Of a stretch of 20,534 nt of DNA, positions 7,094 through 13,466 are shown piece after piece. The stretch is from a virus. The notes under the pieces were generated by a model that had not been told where the DNA came from, made no database searches, and was given only the letters and a program-made list of their open reading frames with translations. The stretch lies in IMG/VR virus record IMGVR_UViG_3300037584_000868, positions 1 to 20,534 of that record; one strand, 5' to 3'. How positions within the stretch are numbered: position 1 is the stretch's first letter; every line of letters begins with the position of its first letter. A program made the position numbers and the translations under genes.

Positions 7094-10000
7094 ATGCTAA
7101 AAAACTACAATCAAAGAGATGACATATCAGAAGACGACTTGTTGTCTGACGTAGATTTTATTAGGGATGCTGGTCTTTTTCTAAGAGAACGTGACGGTAT
7201 TCAAGAACCCTTAACTACGCAAGAAACATATGACAAGTTTATGGAGCATATGCGTTATCAAAATGTAAATGAGGTAACTGCTCTTCGTGACCTTGAGTAT
7301 GCACAGAACTCTGACCTTGAAGGCAAGCAGCGTTTTGCTAGACTGATAGATGCCTACGATAAAGTAGATACATCTTTTGGTGGCAAGATGATGGGTGATT
7401 ATATTCAGGGCATAGCTACTGCACCATCGACTTATCTTGGTTTAGCAACAGGTGGGTTTGGTAAGGCTGCATCCGTTGCTGGCACACAAGCTGCAAAGAT
7501 AGGACTGCGTAAAGTGCTGTCTACTACAATGCGTGAAGCAACTAAAACTGCTACACGTAGGGCTATGACTGCTGGTGCAGTAGAGGGAACTATAGGTGCA
7601 GGTCAAGCACTAGCACAAGAAGAAGTGCGGGTAGAAACAGGACTGCAAGATAAGATAGACAAAGGTCAGGTAGGTTTAACTGCTGCAATATCAGGTGTGA
7701 CAGGTGGACTACTATCTTTTCCAGTAGCTTCTCGTGCCATGACAAAAGGCAAAGAAGCAGATGAGTTATACGAAGCAGCACAGTTTGCTGCGGCTGAAAA
7801 AGCAAATAAGGCAAGTAAAGCTACAGCACGCATACTCAAAGACAATTCCCCAAAAGATATAACACGGGTGCAGCGTGGACTAAACCAGCTTGACCCTACA
7901 AAGGTAGCCATAGGGCGTAAGTTGAAACAGGACTTACAGCCCGGTGAAACTATGGAAGCTGCACTAGGTTCTGATGTATTTAAAAATATTACTGCTGCTA
8001 CCCTGCAAGTTTCTAAAAAACTAAAATTAAAAAAGGGTGACAGAATAACTGAGGGTATAACAAGATTAATTCAGGAAGGTGAGTTGGATAAGGTTAAAGA
8101 CATTCGCAATATTATGGATGAACACAATCTTACTCTTGACCAGTTTTCTCTTGTGTACTACGCAGAAATGTCAGAGGCTGGACGAACACTGGCACAAGGT
8201 AGTGTGGTAAAACGTGCAGTTGACCCTGCATTAAAACCTGCTAAGAATGTTGTTGATAGATTTGTTGACGATATAGATAAGTTAAATGAAGCAGGTGTGT
8301 CACCCCTATCAGGTGCAGAAGCTAGACGTGCTACTGTTGATGCGGAAAGAAGACACTACATAAAAGACTTAGATAGTTTGCGTCTTGGTTTGATGACATC
8401 TCAGCTTGCTACCACCATGCGTAACAATATCAATGGTGGCTTGCGTATTGGTATAGATGCTACTACACGTGCTTTTGATAACGTACTTAACTTACGTAAT
8501 CCGTTGGATGGTACATTTGATGTAGCTAAGTATGCACTTAATCCACAAGAAGCAAGTGTTATACGTCAGATATATACAGATGCTTTTCCTGAAGAGGCAG
8601 CTAAACTATTTAGAGAAGCGGCTGACCTGTCAGCAGTTACATCTTCAGAAACAGTTCTAGCCAAAATAGGAAGAAAAGCAAACTTTTTAAACACGGCATC
8701 TGATAACTTTTTTAAAAGTTCAGTTATGGCTGCGTCACTTAGAAGACAGTTGTCAGACTCAGGTGAAAATTTAAATGACATAATTAGACGTGGTGATTTT
8801 AATAAAATTGATGATAAGATTATGCAACGTGCTGTTGACGATGCATACGAGTTTACCTATCAGAGTAGCTTCAAGGGCAACGACAGATTTAGTAAAGCTG
8901 TTCGTGGTTTTCTTAACACGCATCAAGACTTTCCATTTCTTATCTCTACCTTTATGCCCTTCCCACGATTCATTGCAAACCAGTTAAAGTTTATCTATCA
9001 ACATGCTCCGTTGATGAGCCTTGCAAATCCTCTTGACCAAACAAACACAAGTAAAAAAATAGCTAGACAAATGACAGGCATGGCTATGCTTGGCACTGCT
9101 CTTGCTTGGAGAACAAAGCAAGGTGAAACAAATAACTGGTATGAGATAAAAACTAATGATGGTAAGATTGTAGATGGCAGACCTGTCTATGGTCCTTTTG
9201 CACCGTTCATGCTTGCTGCAGATTTAATGTATCGTGGTTATAATGGCACTCTTCCTACATCTTCTAGTAAGTATTTTAGAGATGCCTCACAAGCACTGCT
9301 TGGTTCTACGTTTAGAACAGGTTTTGGTTTGTACATGCTTGACCAGCTATGGACTGATGTTGGTAATCAAAAATCTCCAAAGATAATTGGTGAAGCAGTA
9401 GGTAACTTGATAAATACATACACACTACCTGCATCTGTAATAAAAGATTTCTATGCTCCGCTTGATAAAGAGTCTCGTTACATACCAGAGACACGAACAG
9501 GTGAGGTAGAAAAGGAAACAAGTTTCTTTAATATTGTGTATGAAACAGCAAAGGCTCGTGGACTACGTGCAATGCCAGACTTCCCTGCAGGTGGATATGA
9601 TAGACCAGCACGTTCACCTTTTCAAACAGGACCGTTAATGGCGCAGGATGCAGTAGAAAAGCAACTGTTTGGTATGGGCAAACGCCCACAGAAAACTATC
9701 TTGCAAAAGGAGATGGCCCGATTAAACATAGATAGCTATGAGTTGTACAAAAGACAGCCTAATGACAGGTTAGATATGTACATGCGTCAAGAACTGTCAC
9801 GTGAAGATGGTGCGCTTAATCTTACGGATAAACTAGAGAATGTTATTCTGGGTAAAACATACCAAAATAAAAATATTCAAGAGCGTAGGGTTGAACTTAA
9901 AGAACAGGTAAGCAAGGTAGTAGAAAGAGCAAAAGAAAGAGCAACCAACCGTATAGAACGTGAAGCAGCAGAAGCAGGTGAACCTTATACATCACTAGAC

Positions 10001-10198
10001 TTAACAGCTTGGGATAGAACACCTAAGTTAATTAAGGATGTTGTACAAAAAAGATATGAAGAAGATTACGGTGGTGGTTCTATTTTGGGTGAAAGAAACG
10101 AGTCAATTGCAGTTGGTGGACGTGATATGAATGTGTTACGTTGGGCAGTAGAAACCGCTAACAAAGAAGATATCAGAACTGGTGGAGTAGTTCGGTGA
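7094..10198 (+). CDS. Large internal virion / DNA-ejection protein
   Basis: This is the largest gene in the window (1034 aa) with AGAGG at 7084-7088. After a charged N-terminus, residues about 100-215 hold two Gly/Ala-rich hydrophobic stretches (GIATAPSTYLGLATGG at 106-121; GLTAAISGVTGGLLSFPVA at 194-212) that could insert in a membrane. A third hydrophobic/aromatic zone, FPFLISTFMPFPRFIANQL, lies near 615-635. The C-terminus is a charged helix. Size, position and membrane-prone segments match the T7 gp15/gp16 class of proteins that leave the capsid first and build the DNA channel. I see no lytic transglycosylase motif like that of T7 gp16. Its stop overlaps the GTG start of the next gene. 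Confidence 0.6.
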   Translation: MLKNYNQRDDISEDDLLSDVDFIRDAGLFLRERDGIQEPLTTQETYDKFMEHMRYQNVNEVTALRDLEYAQNSDLEGKQRFARLIDAYDKVDTSFGGKMMGDYIQGIATAPSTYLGLATGGFGKAASVAGTQAAKIGLRKVLSTTMREATKTATRRAMTAGAVEGTIGAGQALAQEEVRVETGLQDKIDKGQVGLTAAISGVTGGLLSFPVASRAMTKGKEADELYEAAQFAAAEKANKASKATARILKDNSPKDITRVQRGLNQLDPTKVAIGRKLKQDLQPGETMEAALGSDVFKNITAATLQVSKKLKLKKGDRITEGITRLIQEGELDKVKDIRNIMDEHNLTLDQFSLVYYAEMSEAGRTLAQGSVVKRAVDPALKPAKNVVDRFVDDIDKLNEAGVSPLSGAEARRATVDAERRHYIKDLDSLRLGLMTSQLATTMRNNINGGLRIGIDATTRAFDNVLNLRNPLDGTFDVAKYALNPQEASVIRQIYTDAFPEEAAKLFREAADLSAVTSSETVLAKIGRKANFLNTASDNFFKSSVMAASLRRQLSDSGENLNDIIRRGDFNKIDDKIMQRAVDDAYEFTYQSSFKGNDRFSKAVRGFLNTHQDFPFLISTFMPFPRFIANQLKFIYQHAPLMSLANPLDQTNTSKKIARQMTGMAMLGTALAWRTKQGETNNWYEIKTNDGKIVDGRPVYGPFAPFMLAADLMYRGYNGTLPTSSSKYFRDASQALLGSTFRTGFGLYMLDQLWTDVGNQKSPKIIGEAVGNLINTYTLPASVIKDFYAPLDKESRYIPETRTGEVEKETSFFNIVYETAKARGLRAMPDFPAGGYDRPARSPFQTGPLMAQDAVEKQLFGMGKRPQKTILQKEMARLNIDSYELYKRQPNDRLDMYMRQELSREDGALNLTDKLENVILGKTYQNKNIQERRVELKEQVSKVVERAKERATNRIEREAAEAGEPYTSLDLTAWDRTPKLIKDVVQKRYEEDYGGGSILGERNESIAVGGRDMNVLRWAVETANKEDIRTGGVVR

Positions 10199-12036
10199 AA
10201 AGCATAACAGGTAATTTAGATTTAAATTTGTTTAATGCAGATGATGAGGATAACACAGATTTTTATCCTGACGTAAAAATGTTACAAACAGTAGGTGAAT
10301 TTGCTTTGGATATGACACCTATAGTTGGTGACATCAAAGCTGCTACCGAACTGCCAGAGGATATGCGTATGGCACGTGCGCTTATTGAAGAAGGCTACGA
10401 AGAAGGTGACATCATCGACATGGGATTAGGTGGTGCGCTTGGTGCATTGTCATTGGCAGGTTTTATACCAGCAGGTGGTGCAGTAGCTGATGTACTAAAG
10501 AAAGGTGTTAAGGAAACCGCCAAGTCACGTGCGTCTGAACAGACAAAAGAAATACTGGACAAAGGGTTGGCTACACGTGGTAGAAAAACTGTAGATATAG
10601 AGGAAGCCGAATTTAGTGGTGAACCCAAACAAAAACCTACACCTAAAGTATTTCATGGTGCTTCAAGTATGCGTTCCTCTCGTGCATCTGAGGGTAAAAG
10701 ATACACAAACCTTATGGGCAGCTTTAAAAGTACGTATATAAGAGACCCCCTCTTAGACATGTTTGACAGTTCCAAGATAGGTGACGATGCAGCATTATCC
10801 GCAGATGATATAATAAAGAAGCAAGATGGAAGAATAGCTGTTCCTGTTGGTAGCCCAGATGGAGAAGTCACACCTGCTACCGTTCAGTTTAGAAAAAATG
10901 AGGACGGTAATTTAGATGTTTATTTCTTTGACCCAGAAACAGGAGTGTCAACGGATAGTCCAATAGAAACAGTGTACAAAAGTATAGATAATAAGTTTTC
11001 TTACAACAAGATAAAAATTGCGCTTGAAGATATTAGCTTGGACTTATCAGCACCAGCAGGAGATGTTGGCGGAACAAGAATAGATGCTATTCGAGAAGGG
11101 GGTTTTGAAGCCTATGAGGACTTCAGGGGTGAAAGAGGATTAAGTGGTGAATCAACAGGCGAACACAACGAATTAAAACAAAAGATGTTATCAACCTCTC
11201 GTGACCCATTGGTAGCAATGAAGCCGGGATTTGGTGCGGGTGATACTAAAAACCTTGTATATGCAGACTTGCCACCAGAGTTAACAAGAGATATGAGTCC
11301 TGAAGAATATACAAAAAGAGTAATACCTGAATTAGCTAAAGGGCAGATAGGTTACAGACTTCCAAAGAGTATACACCTTGAAGCAGAAGAAGCTATAGCA
11401 AATCCTGAGTTACTTGATGCTAAAGTCCTAGCAGATAATCCTGAACTTCAAGCTAAAGTTCAACGTGGTCAGGATATGGTAAATGACATACTTAAAAAGA
11501 AAGATACTATATATACAGATGTTCAGTATCCTGAATCTGCTAAAGGTGTAAGACAAATGTATAACAGAACAAAAGAAGTTCTAAACAAGTTGCAATCTCT
11601 TGGTCAGTTTACAGAACAATATGGCGCACGTGGAACATATGACGATTTATTAGAAACTTTATTAGACACTAACAAAAGCCATGATTTTGTTGACGCAATT
11701 CAATTGCTTCCTAATGACTTGCCAGACGGACAACGCAAAAAAATTGCAACGAGTATGAGGTCTATACTAAATAGAATAGGTACTACAAGTATTTCAGGTG
11801 CTAAGTTTAAGGCAGAAGAGGTTCTATCTGGTGTATCTGATAAAGATTTGAATGATGCGTTGTTTAGTACAAAACGTGTGGGTGCTAGAAAGAAAAGAGA
11901 ATTAGATGATGCTGGTCTAGGAATATTTATGGATGGTGCACTAGACCTAGAAAAGCTAGGATACAAAGACCTTAAACGATTGCTGTTCTTAGGAACACAG
12001 AAAATGAACAGAGGCGGGTTAGCCTCACGTAAATAA
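10195..12036 (+). CDS. Internal virion protein with pretoxin-like helix and possible ADP-ribosyltransferase-like motifs
   Basis: A 613-aa protein starting at GTG 10195 within GTGA, overlapping the previous stop; GGAG at 10184-10187 supports it. Residues 36-103 (TPIVGDIKAA at 41-50, then GLGGALGALSLAGFIPAGG at 77-95) resemble the hydrophobic pretoxin segment seen before toxin domains in polymorphic toxins. KVFHGAS at 151-157 and LSTSRDPLVA at 332-341 resemble the H-G and S-T-S strands of ADP-ribosyltransferase folds, with glutamates at 362, 370, 371 and 379 as possible catalytic candidates. The long gap between the two motifs is unusual. The C-terminus is NRGGLASRK. As the last gene of the virion block it may be an ejected protein, possibly an effector; both the domain and the role are tentative. 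Confidence 0.6.
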   Translation: MKSITGNLDLNLFNADDEDNTDFYPDVKMLQTVGEFALDMTPIVGDIKAATELPEDMRMARALIEEGYEEGDIIDMGLGGALGALSLAGFIPAGGAVADVLKKGVKETAKSRASEQTKEILDKGLATRGRKTVDIEEAEFSGEPKQKPTPKVFHGASSMRSSRASEGKRYTNLMGSFKSTYIRDPLLDMFDSSKIGDDAALSADDIIKKQDGRIAVPVGSPDGEVTPATVQFRKNEDGNLDVYFFDPETGVSTDSPIETVYKSIDNKFSYNKIKIALEDISLDLSAPAGDVGGTRIDAIREGGFEAYEDFRGERGLSGESTGEHNELKQKMLSTSRDPLVAMKPGFGAGDTKNLVYADLPPELTRDMSPEEYTKRVIPELAKGQIGYRLPKSIHLEAEEAIANPELLDAKVLADNPELQAKVQRGQDMVNDILKKKDTIYTDVQYPESAKGVRQMYNRTKEVLNKLQSLGQFTEQYGARGTYDDLLETLLDTNKSHDFVDAIQLLPNDLPDGQRKKIATSMRSILNRIGTTSISGAKFKAEEVLSGVSDKDLNDALFSTKRVGARKKRELDDAGLGIFMDGALDLEKLGYKDLKRLLFLGTQKMNRGGLASRK

Positions 12037-12055
12037 GGGGGCAATTAAGCCCCCT
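12036..12055. terminator. Bidirectional intrinsic terminator between convergent operons
   Basis: A perfect 7-bp stem, AGGGGGC (12036-12042) and GCCCCCT (12049-12055), encloses a 6-base AATTAA loop. On the plus strand it is followed by CTTTTATTG and on the minus strand by TATTTACG, so both directions have a U-rich tail, stronger on the plus side. The plus-strand stop codon ends at the first stem base and the last minus-strand stop lies in the loop, so one hairpin closes both blocks. Confidence 0.85.
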
Positions 12056-12143
12056 CTTTTATTGTGTAATGTATTATCGTACCTATATAGTACATATAAT
12101 AACATAGTAGTGATAAAATAAATAGCTTACCTATTGTCTCCAT
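12045..12143 (-). CDS. Short membrane ORF at the end of the replication operon
   Basis: A 32-aa ORF starting at ATG 12143, overlapping the end of the mazG-like gene by 17 bases and stopping inside the terminator loop. GGAGG lies just ahead of the ATG, but only two bases away, which is shorter than ideal; the reading may rely on re-initiation. The peptide is one hydrophobic helix (KLFILSLLCYYMYYIGTII) with a short polar end KEGA. The same frame stays open back to a TTG at 12266 with a second hydrophobic stretch, but that part lies fully inside mazG and is probably chance. The gene is plausible but unproven. Confidence 0.4.
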   Translation of the reverse strand: METIGKLFILSLLCYYMYYIGTIIHYTIKEGA

Positions 12144-12507
12144 CACCTCCAAGTGTGCCTCTTTTACTTCGTCCTGATAGCTTAGAATAATTTTCAGAAG
12201 CAATATCAGAAAGAGTATAACCCAAGTCGTGTGCCAGATTAGCGCAGTACCATAGAACATCTCCAATCTCCGCTGCTATTTCAATCTTCTTCACTTCAAA
12301 TGCTTCTTTGTCAGCACCATCTCTAATGAACTTCTTAACTTTGTTAGCAACCTCACCTGCTTCACCTGCCAGACCAAGCGCAGGATATAAAATCCTGTGC
12401 GTGGCTGGATAGATAGCAAACTCAATTGACTTATTTTGATAGTCATTCATTTGCATGTCTTTGTATTTCTCCTTTAACCAATCTTTAGCTTGCTGTTCTA
12501 AATCCAT
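12127..12507 (-). CDS. mazG: MazG-like nucleotide pyrophosphohydrolase
   Basis: A 126-aa all-alpha NTP pyrophosphohydrolase of the MazG / dUTPase-like superfamily, which cleaves (d)NTPs or related nucleotides to monophosphate and pyrophosphate with Mg2+. The metal-binding signature is complete: E49xxE52 in LAGEAGEVANK and E80xxD83 in EIAAEIGDVLWY. Length fits a single-domain phage MazG. The ATG at 12507 has AAGGA eight bases upstream; ATGs 17 and 19 codons further in are nearer to where homologues usually begin, and a second AAAGGAGA lies before them, so the true start is not certain. It overlaps the T5orf172 gene upstream by 23 bases. In phages it is proposed to sanitise nucleotides or to alter ppGpp; substrate here is unknown. 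Confidence 0.85.
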   Translation of the reverse strand: MDLEQQAKDWLKEKYKDMQMNDYQNKSIEFAIYPATHRILYPALGLAGEAGEVANKVKKFIRDGADKEAFEVKKIEIAAEIGDVLWYCANLAHDLGYTLSDIASENYSKLSGRSKRGTLGGDGDNR

Positions 12508-13018
12508 CAAACAAATCCTTTGTCTGGTTAGATGTTATCTTAAACCATTCATTGTTTCGTTTCGTTGCTTTGCTTTCAAACAATCTGTGCATTTTTCTTT
12601 CTGCATCATGTCGATTGTCTGTTTTTATTTTTGTAATTACAAAGTAATCACGAAACGGTGACGATGTTTGGTATCCGTTAAGTCTATCATCTGCATCAAC
12701 GGCCTTACCAATCTTGACCCAATCAGGCCATGCTTTGTTTCCGATTGCGTAAACCTCACCCTCATTTACAGACTCAATCTTGTTATGTGACCAAGCGTCA
12801 TCTAGTGACTTGTACCTACCGGGTTTGTGTAACGGATGCGTCTTAGGAATGTACTTACCATTGACAAACATCCTGTTATTATTTTTAGCAGCATGTGTGG
12901 AAACACGTTGACGATATCCACTAGGGCTATAGTACCAAGTATCCCCATCCTCTTTAACTGGAATTTGATTTGTGTAGCTATCTATGTCTACCTTATTCTT
13001 TTTCAGTGTGTTCAACAT
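12485..13018 (-). CDS. T5orf172 / GIY-YIG-like domain protein
   Basis: A 177-aa protein with a C-terminal T5orf172 (MUG113-type) domain at about residues 86-162, related to the GIY-YIG nuclease fold. The visible signature is GEVYAIG (87-93), WVKIGKA (100-106), DRLNGYQTSSP (111-121), HDAERKMHRLF with E140 (138-148) and NNEWFKI (155-161). R112 and E140 are the likely catalytic equivalents. The N-terminal 80 residues are basic and may bind DNA, with a YYSPSGYRQRVS segment. Such proteins are thought to bind or nick DNA; a free-standing homing or host-directed nuclease role is possible. AAGGAGA lies five bases before the ATG. It overlaps its neighbours on both sides. Confidence 0.75.
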   Translation of the reverse strand: MLNTLKKNKVDIDSYTNQIPVKEDGDTWYYSPSGYRQRVSTHAAKNNNRMFVNGKYIPKTHPLHKPGRYKSLDDAWSHNKIESVNEGEVYAIGNKAWPDWVKIGKAVDADDRLNGYQTSSPFRDYFVITKIKTDNRHDAERKMHRLFESKATKRNNEWFKITSNQTKDLFDGFRTAS

Positions 13019-13241
13019 TATCTTCTCCTTTCTTTGCTATAAAAAACTTAGTAAGCATTTCCATCTTATCGTGGTAATCAGCAATGTGACCCAACTCAAT
13101 TTCTATTGACTCTTGTATATCTTGATGCTCACCTATACCTGCAGGATTATTAAGCAACACTTCTACATTAGCAATGTGTTTATTAATATGTCCAGCATAA
13201 TGCGAACGTGCTGCATCAATTAGTATTTGCCTCAGATTCAT
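12993..13241 (-). CDS. Conserved small phage protein, unknown function (82 aa)
   Basis: An 82-aa helical protein with AAGGAGA seven bases before its ATG. The core motif SHYAGHINKHIANVEVLLNN (residues 13-32), followed by PAGIGEH and an acidic helix, is one I recognise as common to small uncharacterised proteins of marine and T4-like phages. The spaced histidines (14, 18, 22, 39) could bind metal, but that is only a suggestion. It starts inside the 44-aa gene upstream and ends inside the T5orf172 gene (26-base overlaps at both ends), so it is translated as part of the coupled chain. Confidence 0.65.
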   Translation of the reverse strand: MNLRQILIDAARSHYAGHINKHIANVEVLLNNPAGIGEHQDIQESIEIELGHIADYHDKMEMLTKFFIAKKGEDNVEHTEKE

Positions 13242-13350
13242 TTTCTTTCTCCTTTTCTTTCAGTTTCATCCACTCTTCATAACAAGGGTGGCTTTGGGGC
13301 GGGTCATATTCTATCCACCCCTCTGCCTGTTTCCAAATTAACTTGTTCAT
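13216..13350 (-). CDS. Very short charged protein (44 aa)
   Basis: A 44-aa ORF starting at ATG 13350, whose first bases form ATGA with the stop of the 39-aa gene before it, and ending 26 bases into the 82-aa gene. The peptide opens MNKLIWKQAEGWIEYDPPQS, contains HPCYEEW and ends in a Lys/Glu-rich helix. AAGAAG just upstream is a weak ribosome site, so coupling to the previous gene is likely. Stop/start overlaps at both ends argue that it is real. The family is not recognised. Confidence 0.6.
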   Translation of the reverse strand: MNKLIWKQAEGWIEYDPPQSHPCYEEWMKLKEKEKENESEANTN

Positions 13351-13466
13351 TTCTTCTTAAACCTATGCTTGAAGAATACAACTAAGTTGAGAGTGGTGTT
13401 TACTGTAATCATCACGAGTATCCACCACTGCCACCACAGCAAGTCTAATCCACTACACTCTATCAT
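13347..13466 (-). CDS. Very short Trp-rich single-pass membrane protein (39 aa)
   Basis: Starts at ATG 13466 within TAATG, sharing a base with the stop of the ribonucleotide reductase gene, and stops within ATGA of the next. The peptide has an N-terminal MIECSGLDLL, a Trp cluster WWQWW (residues 11-15), a hydrophobic helix to about 32 and a basic end FKHRFKKK. This gives a clear single-pass membrane topology with the basic end expected in the cytoplasm. There is no separate ribosome site, so it depends on reductase translation. Function is unknown; a small holin-like or membrane-modulating peptide is possible. Confidence 0.55.
   Translation of the reverse strand: MIECSGLDLLWWQWWILVMITVNTTLNLVVFFKHRFKKK

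Noticed and set aside
7094-7600. A lytic transglycosylase domain at the N-terminus of the 1034-aa protein, as in T7 gp16
   Set aside because: I could not find the catalytic Glu context or the downstream motifs of SLT domains; the N-terminus is simply a charged helical region.
11700-12044. A 114-codon minus-strand frame running up to the terminator
   Set aside because: Fully antisense to the 613-aa virion protein gene, with no Shine-Dalgarno sequence and no link to the minus operon, which ends at 12045.
12045-12266. A longer 73-aa version of the membrane ORF, starting at TTG
   Set aside because: Its first half lies in another frame inside the mazG-coding helices and needs a TTG start with no good ribosome site; only the last 32 codons, outside the mazG core, seem plausible.
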